NCBI RefSeq assembly: GCF_038051945.1
Contig: NZ_CP150302.1
Location: forward strand, 496,001 to 560,000
Source of the DNA: Paenibacillus sp. FSL H3-0469
GTDB lineage: Bacteria; Bacillota; Bacilli; Paenibacillales; Paenibacillaceae
Direction: 5' to 3'
DNA: 64,000 bases
In this document: positions 8,335 to 18,295 of the stretch, in pieces
How positions within the stretch are numbered: the stretch's first letter is position 1
How the letters are laid out: each line of letters opens with the position of its first letter
Program-made: the position numbers and the translations under genes
The notes under the pieces: generated by a model
Databases searched by the model: none
Told to the model about the DNA's origin: nothing
Seen by the model: only the letters and a program-made list of their open reading frames with translations

Positions 8335-9228
8335 TTGTACAACAAATTCTACAAATACCGGTGGCAATATCTGATGATCTTGCCCGGGGTAGTCTTGCTG
8401 TTTCTGTTCAGCTATATCCCCATGGCCGGCATTCAAGTGGCCTTCAAGGATTTTCAGATTGGCACCTCGATCTGGGACAGCACATGGGCAGGCTTGGATA
8501 ACTTCACATTCCTGGAAGACCCGCAGTTCCTGACCGTGGTCCAGAATACGCTGTACATTTCGGTGCTGAAGTTCATCTGCGGCTTCCCGGCCCCGATTCT
8601 GCTGGCGCTCCTGATCAATGAAGTTACCCGGCCGGCGTTCAAGCGTTTCGTCCAATCGGTCAGCTATCTGCCGCATTTTTTCTCCTGGATCGTTGTTGCT
8701 TATATTCTGCAATCTTTCCTCACGCTGGACGGGGGGCTGGTCAATCAGTTCATCGGGCAGGCGGGAGGGGAGCCGGTGTTCTTCCTGGGTTCGACGGAGT
8801 GGTTCCGTCCAATGGTTGTCTTCAGCGGCTTATGGAAAGAAACCGGCTGGAACACCATTCTCTATCTGGCCGCCATTACAACCATTGATCCCCAGCTGTA
8901 TGAATCGGCGAAGGTGGAAGGTGCAGGCAAGCTGGCACAGATCCGCCATATCACCCTTCCCGGAATCATGCCGACTATCTCCATTGTGCTGATTCTCAGT
9001 ATTCCAAGCTTAATTACAGTCGGAATGGATCAGATTTATCCGCTCATGAACTCTGCCAATCATAGCGTTGCCGATGTGCTGGATACTTATATTCTCCGCA
9101 ACGGCTTGCAGCAGGGCTACTTCGGGATGGCGACGGCAGTAGGATTATTGTCTTCGTTCATCAGCCTGGTCCTGGTCGTCTCAACCAATCAGCTGTCCAG
9201 AAAACTAAACGGGGAAGGACTGTGGTGA
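8335..9228 (+). CDS. Carbohydrate ABC transporter permease, LplB/YteP type
   Basis: 297 residues with about six membrane helices. The permease coupling loop is in ESAKVEGAGKLAQIRHITLPG. The N-terminus (YRWQYLMILPG) is typical of the LplB/YteP branch of the MalF group. The start is TTG at 8335, chosen because GGGGGGAG ends 4 bp before it. It opens a six-gene run (permease, permease, binding protein, kinase, regulator, glycosidase) in one direction. As is usual in this branch, no ATPase gene is present; a shared MsmX-like ATPase elsewhere probably energises it. Confidence 0.9.
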   Translation: MYNKFYKYRWQYLMILPGVVLLFLFSYIPMAGIQVAFKDFQIGTSIWDSTWAGLDNFTFLEDPQFLTVVQNTLYISVLKFICGFPAPILLALLINEVTRPAFKRFVQSVSYLPHFFSWIVVAYILQSFLTLDGGLVNQFIGQAGGEPVFFLGSTEWFRPMVVFSGLWKETGWNTILYLAAITTIDPQLYESAKVEGAGKLAQIRHITLPGIMPTISIVLILSIPSLITVGMDQIYPLMNSANHSVADVLDTYILRNGLQQGYFGMATAVGLLSSFISLVLVVSTNQLSRKLNGEGLW

Positions 9229-9234
9229 AGGCAC

Positions 9235-10131
9235 ATGAAAGCAAGCCGAGGTGAAAAAATAGCAGAATACATCATTATTGTACTGCTATCCCTGTTATGC
9301 GTATCGGTGCTGTATCCGTTCCTCTACATGCTGGCAATTTCGCTGAATGACGGTGCGGATGCGGCCAAAGGCGGGGTCTATCTCTGGCCGCGCAGCTTCA
9401 CACTGATTAATTACGAGATTGTGCTCGGCAACGAGACCATCAGGCATTCCTATCTCATTACAGTGGGCAGAACGGTAATTGGCACTATTGGCGGGCTGCT
9501 GGTCACCCTGCTGGTGGCCTTCGGCCTCTCCTACCGGGGATTGCCGCTGCGCAGCACGATTCTCAGCTACATCCTGCTGACTATGCTGTTCAGCGGCGGA
9601 CTCGTCCCCTTTTACATCCAGCTGAATAATCTTGGCCTGATTAATACGTTCTGGGTGTATATTCTGCCGGGACTGTTCTCCGTCTGGAACATGTTCGTCA
9701 TGCTGAAGTTCATTCAGGGCATCCCGGAAGCGCTCGTCGAGTCTGCGGAGCTGGATGGGGCAGGACCGGTCCGTATTCTATGGCAAATTATCGTCCCGTT
9801 ATCGAAACCTATGCTCGCTGCGCTGGGCCTGTTCACCGCAGTGGGCCACTGGAATGACTGGTTCGCCGGAGCCTTCTTCGTCACGAAGCAGAATTTGATT
9901 CCTGTGCAGACCTTCCTGCAGCAGCTGCTGTCGGCACAGGATCTGTCGGCCGTGCTGGGCTCCAACAACAATCAGGAGGCGCTGGCCCGCAGCTCGCAGC
10001 TACAGAATATTACGCTGATGTCGATCAAAATGTCTGTCGTGATGGTCAGCGCACTTCCGATTCTCTGTGTGTATCCGTTCCTGCAGAAATATTTCGTCAA
10101 AGGCGTTCTGCTGGGGTCAGTGAAGGGCTGA
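9235..10131 (+). CDS. Carbohydrate ABC transporter permease, LplC/YtcP type
   Basis: 298 residues with about six membrane helices. The EAA-type loop is ESAELDGAGPVRILWQIIVP. The N-terminal segment with VLYPFLYMLAISLNDG matches the LplC/YtcP branch. It starts 6 bp after the first permease stop codon and forms the second half of the membrane channel. The C-terminal PFLQKYFVKGVLLGSVKG ending is standard for the family. Confidence 0.9.
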   Translation: MKASRGEKIAEYIIIVLLSLLCVSVLYPFLYMLAISLNDGADAAKGGVYLWPRSFTLINYEIVLGNETIRHSYLITVGRTVIGTIGGLLVTLLVAFGLSYRGLPLRSTILSYILLTMLFSGGLVPFYIQLNNLGLINTFWVYILPGLFSVWNMFVMLKFIQGIPEALVESAELDGAGPVRILWQIIVPLSKPMLAALGLFTAVGHWNDWFAGAFFVTKQNLIPVQTFLQQLLSAQDLSAVLGSNNNQEALARSSQLQNITLMSIKMSVVMVSALPILCVYPFLQKYFVKGVLLGSVKG

Positions 10132-10203
10132 GCTCTAAGTTTAATGGCCTAATGGCCGCAGAAGCATTATGCAGTACAATAATATAATAGGGGGAGTATT
10201 CTA

Positions 10204-11907
10204 GTGACAATCAAACAAGCCCGGCTTACAGCTCTGGCCATGACGGCGCTGCTGACTATCGTCAGCGGATGTTCCGGCTCCAATCCCGGCGGAGGGAATA
10301 CGAAGGCAAGCAACAGCGGTACAGGAAACAAGACTGCAGCTACTGAAGCGGCAAGCGGTTCTACCAGCTTCAACCTCTGGCTTGGCTGGACGGCGACCAT
10401 CAATAATGACAGTCTGGTACAGAAATATTGGCGGGAAGAGGAGCCGGGGGTGGATGTCAAGCTGGAGGCTACACAGGGCGATGCGATGACAGCGCTTAAC
10501 CTGAAGATCAATACCGGCGGGTTCGAGGATGCGGCGATCTTCAGCCGGAACGAGACGGTGAAAAGCGCCATGCGGCGCTCCAAGCAGGTGCTGCCGGTGG
10601 AGCAATATTTCGACATGCCGGATAAATATCCGGGGCTTGCGGCGATCCCGAAGCCGTATCTGGAGCTCATGAAGGACGAGGACGGCCATATCTGGTCGAT
10701 TCCGACCTGGTTTGACCAGAACCCGGAAGAGCCTTGGCCGGGCTGGGCATCGCAGGGCTGGTTCGTCAGAACGGATGTGCTGGAGAAGACAGGCATGACT
10801 ACAGCCGATCTGTCCACAATGGATGGGGTTGAGACCTTTCTGAAGAAGGCCGCAGAGCAGAAAGACGCCTCCGGCAAAACACTGCTTCCCATGTCCTTCC
10901 TTATGGACACTAATGATTCGCTCGGGTGGAGTGACGAGAATGCGGTTCTGACTGCGTTTGGAGTCAGTACCGGCGGCAATGGCATTCAGAAGCAGGGGAA
11001 TCAATTTCTCTTCGCTTATGATAATCCCAATTATAAGGCCGCTTATCAATGGATGAATAGGCTGTACCGGGAGAAGCTGATTGATCCGGAGGTAGTAACT
11101 AATAAGGGAGAGCAGTATATTGAAAAGAACAAATCCGGCCGGGTCGCGCTGAATGTAGGCAGCTTCTGGAACATCAACGCTACAGCCTGGGAGACACTGG
11201 ATGGCCCTACGGAGCCGGGCTGGTTCTATGAAGTCATTCCTTTTCCGAAGGTTGCGGGGGTTGAGAAGCTGGGCATTAACCAGGTCACGAACCCGAATCC
11301 GGGGTATGATGTCTATATCAGCCAGAAGACCAAGAATCTTGAGGCCATTCTGAAATTCCTGGATTACAGCCTGCAGCCGAAGCCGGAACAGCAGCAGGTG
11401 ATGAGCGAGGGACCGGCAGGCAAGTACTGGGACTGGGTGGGCCAGCCGCTGGGCAAGTGGAAATTTACAGATGAAACGTACAAGACCGCCCGCAATTCCG
11501 GCGATGCCGCCCAGAAATCCAAAGTTACACCGGAGCTCTACATGACCTCTTCCTACAGTAATCAGTGGTATCCGTGGTGGAACACAGAAGACGGCGGTAA
11601 GGCAGGCGCAGCCAAGACGATTCAGTTCACCGAAGCCATCGGGAAGATGGGGACCATCCGCGTAGCAGAGCCTTATGATCTGATCGAGGTTAAGCAGGGC
11701 GGGGTATGGGAGAAATACTCCCTGGAGCTGGAGAATATCCGCAAGGAATACCGGGCTAAGCTGCTGATGGCGGGGGATGATGCCAAGTTCGAAGCGGAGT
11801 GGAACGGGTTCCGGGAAGCGCTGGAGAAACGCGGACATTGGAGTGAAGTCAAGGCCGAGTGGCTTGGCAGATATGAGGAAGAAATGAATGCAGGCAGCCA
11901 AAAATAA
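10204..11907 (+). CDS. Sugar-binding lipoprotein of the ABC importer (LplA/YtcQ type)
   Basis: 567 residues, the usual length for the large solute-binding proteins of this subfamily. The lipobox ends in IVSGC, with Cys23 as the lipid-modified residue, followed by a Gly/Ser/Asn/Thr-rich tether. The mature part has the extracellular solute-binding family 1 fold. The start is GTG at 10204 after GGGGGAG. It captures oligosaccharide outside the membrane for the two upstream permeases. The linked GH2 gene and the pectin enzymes elsewhere in the window suggest a plant cell-wall oligosaccharide, but the ligand is inference. Confidence 0.9.
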   Translation: MTIKQARLTALAMTALLTIVSGCSGSNPGGGNTKASNSGTGNKTAATEAASGSTSFNLWLGWTATINNDSLVQKYWREEEPGVDVKLEATQGDAMTALNLKINTGGFEDAAIFSRNETVKSAMRRSKQVLPVEQYFDMPDKYPGLAAIPKPYLELMKDEDGHIWSIPTWFDQNPEEPWPGWASQGWFVRTDVLEKTGMTTADLSTMDGVETFLKKAAEQKDASGKTLLPMSFLMDTNDSLGWSDENAVLTAFGVSTGGNGIQKQGNQFLFAYDNPNYKAAYQWMNRLYREKLIDPEVVTNKGEQYIEKNKSGRVALNVGSFWNINATAWETLDGPTEPGWFYEVIPFPKVAGVEKLGINQVTNPNPGYDVYISQKTKNLEAILKFLDYSLQPKPEQQQVMSEGPAGKYWDWVGQPLGKWKFTDETYKTARNSGDAAQKSKVTPELYMTSSYSNQWYPWWNTEDGGKAGAAKTIQFTEAIGKMGTIRVAEPYDLIEVKQGGVWEKYSLELENIRKEYRAKLLMAGDDAKFEAEWNGFREALEKRGHWSEVKAEWLGRYEEEMNAGSQK

Positions 11908-11969
11908 AATACGCCGGAGCGCCCTTCGCCTGAGAGGGGGGCTCCCTTTATAGTTCTTGGGAGGGCCAT

Positions 11970-13757
11970 ATGATCAAGCAGAGCATCGAGAAAGCGATTA
12001 TTCGTATGACCCGGTCCATGAACCTGAGAGGCAAAATTGTCCTGTTCTACGGCCTGATTGTATTCCTGCCGACGGTGCTGCTTGCTGCGGGGGCAGGCTA
12101 CCTGATGCTGCAGACCGTCCGGGCTAATTATATTCTGACCATCAGGGAAGCTGTCCGCCAGAGTGCGCAGAGCATTGAGTTCCGCAAGCAGAGCTATGAC
12201 CTTCTGGCCACGCGGACAGCGACAGATGGTGAATTGATCTCAAGATTAACGCGGGATTATACGGATATCACAGAACAGCTTGGCACCGTCAATTACGTGG
12301 ATAGATCCTTCCTGTTTACAAGCAAATACCTTCCGGGTATTGAGAATTTCCGCATCTACCATACCAATGATACGCTGGTGCAGGACGGCGGCCTGTTGTG
12401 GAAGCCTGAAGGGCGGATGCTGTCCGGACAGCGTGAGCAAGACTGGTATGCGCAGCGGCTATCTTCGCAGGATAATCTGGTATGGACCAATGCCAAGGAT
12501 GACAGGAACAAGCTTGTCGTATCCCACAAAATCCTTGACAGCAACGGGGAGATACACGGGCTGGTCTATCTGCTGCTGGATTATAAAAGCGTGTTCGCGG
12601 AATCCTTCGACCATCCCTTTGACGGCGCCGGGGAAATGTATATCGTTGACGGCAGTGAGCGGATTATCGCCTCTTCAGAACCGTCCGAGATCGCTACTTC
12701 GTTATCCTCCTCCTCGTTAAGTGAATACTGGGGCAGCGCTGACGGAACCACCCGGACTAATAACGGAACGGTACTGATTACACAGGAGATCAAATCCGGC
12801 TGGCGGGTTGGCGCACTCGTGCATCTGGACCGCCTGGAGGAGCAGTCCAGACGGATTCTGTATTATATCGCAGCGGGAATTGCGTTCTTCCTGCTGCTGT
12901 CGGTCTTCCTGATCATGATTGTCCTGAAGAATATCATCTGGCGTATACACAAGCTGGGGAACCGGATGGCGGATATCTCGGAAGGATACTTCGAAGTAAA
13001 GGTGAAGAACCGTGACAAGGATGAGCTGGGTGAGCTGGAGGTGCTGTTTAACTCTATGTCAGGGCGGCTCGGGAAGCTGGTTGAAGAGCATACGGAAGCG
13101 CTGCTTAAGGAGCGTGAGCAATCCTTCCGGGCGCTGCAGGCACAGATTAATCCGCATTTCATCTATAATTCGCTCAGCCTGATCCGCTGGCGGGCGCTGG
13201 ATCTGCAGGATGAGCTGCAAGTCCGCACGATAGATGCGCTGACGACTTTTTACCGGCTGGCACTGGGCAATCAGGTTAATGTTACCCGGCTGCGCGATGA
13301 GCTGGAGCATGTGAAGGCGTATATTGATATCCAGCAGCTCCGCTATCCAGGTCAGGTGTCGGTGGAGTGGGAGGTGGACCCGGAAATTCTTAATCTCTAT
13401 ACCATCAAGCTGATCCTGCAGCCGATTGTAGAGAACTGTTATCTGCATGGCGTCATTACGGCCAGGGAGCATGCTTTTATTCAGATTACGGCTGAACGCA
13501 GAGGGGATGAGGTGCGCCTTCAGGTTTTTGACAACGGGCAAGGGATCGGACAGGATAAGCTTGAAAAGATACGCGCTGGTACCTGCAGCGGCACGAGGAA
13601 CGGGTTCGGCATGAACAATATCAGGGAACGTCTGGCGCTGTATTTCGGTCCCTCAGGCCGCCTTGAAATCGACAGCGCAGAAGACGAATGGACGGCGGTA
13701 ACTATCCATATTCCGGTCTGCATAGAACGTCCCGAGCTGAAGAGGAAGGAGGGGTAA
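11970..13757 (+). CDS. Sensor histidine kinase, YesM family
   Basis: 595 residues. One membrane helix lies near residues 20-45 and another near 290-315; between them is a large extracellular sensing domain. A HAMP linker follows, then the His_kinase motif INPHFIYNSL with the phosphorylated histidine near residue 396, then an ATPase domain with VENCYLHG, DNGQGIG and GFGMNNIRERL. ATG 11970 follows GGGAGG. The stop codon is 1 bp from the start of the response regulator, so the pair is coupled. It probably senses the oligosaccharide or the loaded binding protein. A weak GC hairpin sits between this gene and the binding-protein gene (about 11913-11945). Confidence 0.92.
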   Translation: MIKQSIEKAIIRMTRSMNLRGKIVLFYGLIVFLPTVLLAAGAGYLMLQTVRANYILTIREAVRQSAQSIEFRKQSYDLLATRTATDGELISRLTRDYTDITEQLGTVNYVDRSFLFTSKYLPGIENFRIYHTNDTLVQDGGLLWKPEGRMLSGQREQDWYAQRLSSQDNLVWTNAKDDRNKLVVSHKILDSNGEIHGLVYLLLDYKSVFAESFDHPFDGAGEMYIVDGSERIIASSEPSEIATSLSSSSLSEYWGSADGTTRTNNGTVLITQEIKSGWRVGALVHLDRLEEQSRRILYYIAAGIAFFLLLSVFLIMIVLKNIIWRIHKLGNRMADISEGYFEVKVKNRDKDELGELEVLFNSMSGRLGKLVEEHTEALLKEREQSFRALQAQINPHFIYNSLSLIRWRALDLQDELQVRTIDALTTFYRLALGNQVNVTRLRDELEHVKAYIDIQQLRYPGQVSVEWEVDPEILNLYTIKLILQPIVENCYLHGVITAREHAFIQITAERRGDEVRLQVFDNGQGIGQDKLEKIRAGTCSGTRNGFGMNNIRERLALYFGPSGRLEIDSAEDEWTAVTIHIPVCIERPELKRKEG

Positions 13758-13758
13758 C

Positions 13759-15363
13759 ATGCGTGCATTGATTGTTGACGATGAGCCTATGCAAATTCAA
13801 GGCCTGCTCAAGCATATCCGCTGGGAGGCGCTTGGCTACAGGAAGCCGCTTACGGCCCATTCCGGGATGGAAGCGCTTAAGGTATTGCAGGAGAATAAAG
13901 TGGATGTGCTCATTACCGATGTGGCGATGCCCGGGATGACCGGAATTGAGCTGCTCGCCAGAATTCAGGCTGATTATCCGCAGCAGCAGTCTATGCAGGC
14001 GATAATCATTAGCGGCTTCGATGAATTTGAATTCGTGCAGGAGGCGATCCAGCTTGGGGCTAAGGCCTATGTGCTGAAGCCGGTCAAGACGGAGGAGCTG
14101 GAACAGAAGCTGGAGGCCCTCCGCGCAGCAGCTGAGAAGAAAAAACGGCTGGAGCAGGAAACAGCCCTGCTCAGAGAGAAGGTTACAGAGAGCCGGGAAG
14201 TGTTATTGGAGCGATTCATTAATGATCTGACCGGAGGCTGGATTCACAGTGATGAACTGCTGGATTCATGGCGGCGTCTGCTTGATCTTCCGGCAGGAGA
14301 GTGGCAGGCTACGCTGTTCCTGTTCGATTGTGACAGTCTTCACCTGCATCATAGCCATGATGCCAAGGAGCAGATTCTACTGGGTGAAGGACTGCAAAAT
14401 GCGGTGAAGCTTGGGCTGGACGGCTTCTCCGGCGCTTATATCGGGAAAGCGGGAGCAGGTGAGACTGCTGTGCTGGTTCTGGAAGCGATTCCAGAGATAC
14501 GGGCCAGGCTGGAGAAGCAGCTAAGCTTCATTCAGGAAGTGCTTCAGGAACAATATGGTGCTTCCGTTACGGTCGGAGTCAGCAGAGTGGCGTCCAGTTG
14601 GACCGAAATTCCGCTCCTGTACAAAGAGGTGCGGCATATGATTGCCGATGCGCGGTTGGCCGGATATGGGCAGATTGTCTATTGTGACCGGCATCTGATG
14701 AATGAATACCAAGACTTCCGGCTGCGTGAGGAGTATATTCCAGAGATCGTAAGGCTGCTGGAGCTTGGGGAAAATAGCAAGGCGTCGGCTTATACAAGCC
14801 ATGCTTTTGAGATGATGCTGGCCGGAGAGCCGATCTCCTTCTCTTATGTGCAGGCATTTGGAATGGGACTGCTCAGCGAGCTGGCACGCAAGCATAAGCG
14901 GGAGCAGGACACGGATACCGAAACGAACATTCTGATGTGGCAGCGTCTAATTGACTGCACCGGAGTGGAGGAGGTGCGGAAGTCCGTTCTGGAATATCTC
15001 GCGCATTATACACGGCATAAGCAGAAGGAGCAGACTGCGCAGCAGCATCATCTGATCCAGCAGGTACGGCAGCATCTGGCCGCACATTTGCAGGAGAATC
15101 TGACGGTGAAGCAGCTGGCCGGGCTGTATCATCTCAATTCAAGTTATTTAAGCGTGCTGTTCAAAAAAGAAACAGGCCAGACAATCTCCGAATATGTCCA
15201 GGAAACACGCATGAATAAGGCCAGAGAGCTGCTCCGTGATCCTGGCATCAAGGTGTATGAAGTGGCGGAGCAGGTAGGGTTTCAGACGGCGGCCTATTTC
15301 ACCTTTCTTTTCAAGAAGACCACGGGTACCACCCCGCAAGAGTATAGAGATTACCATTACTAG
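13759..15363 (+). CDS. Response regulator with AraC-type DNA-binding domain, YesN family
   Basis: 534 residues. The receiver domain has the acidic pair in IVDDEP, the phospho-acceptor Asp54 in LITDVAMPG and Lys in AYVLKPVK. A long middle region follows, then a C-terminal pair of AraC helix-turn-helix motifs (LYHLNSSYLSVLFKKETG and the final VGFQTAAYFTFLFKK). It is partnered with the YesM-type kinase directly upstream and very likely activates the surrounding transport and glycosidase genes. The start has GGAGGGG at good spacing. Confidence 0.93.
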   Translation: MRALIVDDEPMQIQGLLKHIRWEALGYRKPLTAHSGMEALKVLQENKVDVLITDVAMPGMTGIELLARIQADYPQQQSMQAIIISGFDEFEFVQEAIQLGAKAYVLKPVKTEELEQKLEALRAAAEKKKRLEQETALLREKVTESREVLLERFINDLTGGWIHSDELLDSWRRLLDLPAGEWQATLFLFDCDSLHLHHSHDAKEQILLGEGLQNAVKLGLDGFSGAYIGKAGAGETAVLVLEAIPEIRARLEKQLSFIQEVLQEQYGASVTVGVSRVASSWTEIPLLYKEVRHMIADARLAGYGQIVYCDRHLMNEYQDFRLREEYIPEIVRLLELGENSKASAYTSHAFEMMLAGEPISFSYVQAFGMGLLSELARKHKREQDTDTETNILMWQRLIDCTGVEEVRKSVLEYLAHYTRHKQKEQTAQQHHLIQQVRQHLAAHLQENLTVKQLAGLYHLNSSYLSVLFKKETGQTISEYVQETRMNKARELLRDPGIKVYEVAEQVGFQTAAYFTFLFKKTTGTTPQEYRDYHY

Positions 15364-15374
15364 GAGTGATAATA

Positions 15375-18176
15375 GTGCTGTCAAAGATCAGCCTTGAAGG
15401 CGAATGGAAGATGCAGCTGGGAGAGGGACTGGTATTACCTTTTACCGATGCAATCAGGCTGCCGGGTACTACGTCCCACGCCCGTAAAGGGCAGAAGAAT
15501 AACGGGATTCTCGCAGGTGCACTAACCGATGAATATCTGTTCGAAGGACCGGTCTGGTATTCCAGAGAGGTTGTGATTCCGGAAGAGCTGGCGGATAAGC
15601 ACTGCTGCTTATATCTGGAACGTACAAGGCTTACCACCCTCTGGGTGGACGGCGATGAGATCGGCAGCCGTGACAGCTTGAACACTGCGCATGTATATGA
15701 GCTGCCGCAGCTGCAATCCGGGAGTCATACGCTTACTATCCGGGTGGACAACACCGGCTATCCGACCAAAGGCGGGCATATGACCTCGCCGGATACCCAG
15801 ACCAACTGGAACGGGATTACCGGCCGGATAGAGCTGCAGTTCTATGGAGAAGCCCGGATTAGCGGCATCAGGCTGGAGTCTGATTTGCCTGCACGTTCGG
15901 TGCGGATCTCGGCAACGCTGGAGAGCATGCAAGGTGTTACACTCGCGGTATCTGCCAGTAGCTTCAATAGCGAGACAACGCATTCCGCAGAGGAACAGGA
16001 ATATGTCATCGCACCGGGTTCGTTCACTATAGACTATGCACTGGGTCAGGGTGCGCTGCTGTGGAGTGAATTTGCTCCTAATTTGTATACTGTGACCCTT
16101 GTTCTCATGGGCAGTGACGGGATTCCTGTGGACCGGCAGGAGCTGATCTTTGGGCTCAAGTCCTTCCGGGCTGAGGGGGACAAGTTCACCATTAATGGGG
16201 AAAAAACTTTTCTGCGCGGCAAGCATGACGGCCTGATCTTCCCGCTCACCGGCTATGCTCCGACCGATGTGGAGGAATGGGTACGAATCCTTGGGATCTC
16301 CAAGTCTTACGGGATCAATCATTACCGCTTCCACACCTGCTGCCCGCCGGAGGCCGCGTTCACCGCTGCGGATCTGCTCGGAATCTATATGCAGCCGGAG
16401 CTGCCGTTCTGGGGAACGATCACAGTAGCGACGGACGAAGGGCATAACCAGGCGGAGCAGGATTATCTAATCAGCGAAGGATATGCCATCTTGCGGGAGT
16501 TCGGCAATCATCCTTCCTTCGTGATGATGTCGCTGGGTAATGAGCTATGGGGCAGCAAGGAGCGGATTGATTCCTTCCTTGCAGATTATAAAGCGTTCGA
16601 TGACCGACCGCTCTACACTCAAGGCTCCAATAACCATCAATGGGTGCCGGAGGTGCTGGAGCATGATGACTTCTTCAGCGGTGTACGCTTCACACGCGAC
16701 CGGCTGTTCAGAGGCTCCTATGCCATGTGCGATGCTCCGCTGGGACATGTCCAGACCTCGCTTCCAGGTACAATGAAGGATTACGACGACCAGATTGTTC
16801 CGCCGGGCTTCGGGAACAGTGAAGGAATGTCCGCCGATGCAGGCGGCGAGATCCTGATCCAGTATGGCACCGAAGCCAAGGCCGTACAATCCGGCAGTGA
16901 GTCCGGGGAGTGGATTCCGCAGGTTCCGGTAATTTCGCATGAGATTGGCCAGTATGCTACGTTTCCGGATTTCGCGGAAATCGGGAAGTACACAGGCCCG
17001 CTGAAGGCCGGGAACTTCGCCATTTTCCGCGAACGGCTGGAGAGTAAGGGGCTTGGCCATCTGGCCGATGCCTATTTCCGAAGCTCCGGCCAGCTCGCTG
17101 TTGCTTGCTACAAAGAAGAGCTTGAGGCTGCCTTCCGTTCCCGCCGGCTAGCGGGGTTCCAGCTGCTGGATCTCCAGGACTTCAGCGGCCAGGGTACAGC
17201 ACTCGTAGGTGTTCTGGATGCCTTCATGGATTCCAAAGGGCTGATCAGCCCGGAAGAGTGGCGGACCTTCTGTAATGATGCCGTGCTGCTGGCAAGATTT
17301 CCTAAGTATAACTACGCCGCCGGGGAGACCTTCGAGGCCCATGTGGAGCTGAGCTGCTTCCGCAGCGGCATGCCGGAGGCCATCGAGCTTCACTGGGAGC
17401 TCGCGGTTGAAGGGGGAGTTCGGACAACAGGCTCAGCCGGAGCCTTTATTCCTGCCGGAACCCACCACATTGACATTTGTGATCTGGCGGTTGAGCTTCC
17501 GGCAGTTGACCGGATGAGCCGTGCGGAGCTTACGCTCCGGGTCGAAGGAACTGATATTCGTAAGAGCTACGACTTGTGGATATATCCTGAGCAGAGGGAT
17601 AACCCGCTGGAAGCTGAAGGCTTCCATGTGTTCACAGAGCTGTCTGAGCAGGCAGTCTCCCTGCTGGAGCAAGGCGGCAACGTGCTGCTGATGCCTAAGC
17701 CGCAGTCGGTTCAGAACGGAATCGAAGGCTATTATTGCACGGATTTCTGGTGCTACCCGATGTTCCGCTCGATCTCGGAGAGCATGAACCGGCCGGTTCC
17801 AATTGGTACGATGGGCCTGCTGATTGATAACAGACATCCGGTGCTGCGCGATTTCCCGAGTGAAGCGCATTCCACCTACCCATGGTGGACAATCGTTCAG
17901 AATTCCAAATCGCTTATTATGGATGAGGCAGACCGCAGCTGGAATCCCATCGTACAGACCATTGATAATTTCGAGCGTAATCACAAGCTAAGTTTCCTCA
18001 CAGAGTGCCGCGTAGGTAACGGTAACCTGCTGCTGTGTGCACTGGATGCCGCTAAGGTAAGCGGAACTCCTGAAGGCAGACAATTCTTGACCAGCATAGC
18101 CGGTTATATGAATTCTGCTGATTTTAAGCCGCAGTACCAGGCAACGATTGAAGAGCTTCGGGCATTAATTTGTTAA
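15375..18176 (+). CDS. Glycoside hydrolase family 2 enzyme
   Basis: About 933 residues and no signal peptide, so probably cytoplasmic. An N-terminal jelly-roll sugar-binding domain (LEGEWKMQLGEG... YLERTRLTTLWVDG) is followed by an Ig-like domain and a TIM barrel. The likely acid/base is Glu390 in SLGNELWG; the likely nucleophile is Glu523 in SHEIGQY. The GH2 fold is used by beta-galactosidases, beta-glucuronidases, mannosidases and others; HEIGQ is not the classic beta-galactosidase context, so I do not name a substrate. GTG 15375 is chosen over GTG 15366 because TAGGAG at 15361-15366 then has 8-bp spacing. It is last in the operon and probably trims the imported oligosaccharide. Confidence 0.82.
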   Translation: MLSKISLEGEWKMQLGEGLVLPFTDAIRLPGTTSHARKGQKNNGILAGALTDEYLFEGPVWYSREVVIPEELADKHCCLYLERTRLTTLWVDGDEIGSRDSLNTAHVYELPQLQSGSHTLTIRVDNTGYPTKGGHMTSPDTQTNWNGITGRIELQFYGEARISGIRLESDLPARSVRISATLESMQGVTLAVSASSFNSETTHSAEEQEYVIAPGSFTIDYALGQGALLWSEFAPNLYTVTLVLMGSDGIPVDRQELIFGLKSFRAEGDKFTINGEKTFLRGKHDGLIFPLTGYAPTDVEEWVRILGISKSYGINHYRFHTCCPPEAAFTAADLLGIYMQPELPFWGTITVATDEGHNQAEQDYLISEGYAILREFGNHPSFVMMSLGNELWGSKERIDSFLADYKAFDDRPLYTQGSNNHQWVPEVLEHDDFFSGVRFTRDRLFRGSYAMCDAPLGHVQTSLPGTMKDYDDQIVPPGFGNSEGMSADAGGEILIQYGTEAKAVQSGSESGEWIPQVPVISHEIGQYATFPDFAEIGKYTGPLKAGNFAIFRERLESKGLGHLADAYFRSSGQLAVACYKEELEAAFRSRRLAGFQLLDLQDFSGQGTALVGVLDAFMDSKGLISPEEWRTFCNDAVLLARFPKYNYAAGETFEAHVELSCFRSGMPEAIELHWELAVEGGVRTTGSAGAFIPAGTHHIDICDLAVELPAVDRMSRAELTLRVEGTDIRKSYDLWIYPEQRDNPLEAEGFHVFTELSEQAVSLLEQGGNVLLMPKPQSVQNGIEGYYCTDFWCYPMFRSISESMNRPVPIGTMGLLIDNRHPVLRDFPSEAHSTYPWWTIVQNSKSLIMDEADRSWNPIVQTIDNFERNHKLSFLTECRVGNGNLLLCALDAAKVSGTPEGRQFLTSIAGYMNSADFKPQYQATIEELRALIC

Positions 18177-18186
18177 AATGATCTAA

Positions 18187-18236
18187 TAGAGCTGTCCCCA
18201 AGCCGTAAAGCGGCAATTGGGGCAGCTCTTTATTTT
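18187..18236 (+). terminator. Rho-independent terminator of the sugar-utilisation operon
   Basis: AGAGCTGTCCCCAA near 18188-18201 pairs with TTGGGGCAGCTCT near 18217-18229, with an inner GCCG/CGGC pairing, followed by TTTATTTT. Confidence 0.9.
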
Positions 18237-18295
18237 AGATATTTCGCCAGATTTCATATGCTTCGCGCTATAAATTGCAGGCCGGAACGATAGTA

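Noticed and set aside
10201..11901. Long minus-strand frame of 566 codons opposite the solute-binding protein gene
   Set aside because: Mirror of the real lipoprotein gene; no start signal and low-complexity composition.
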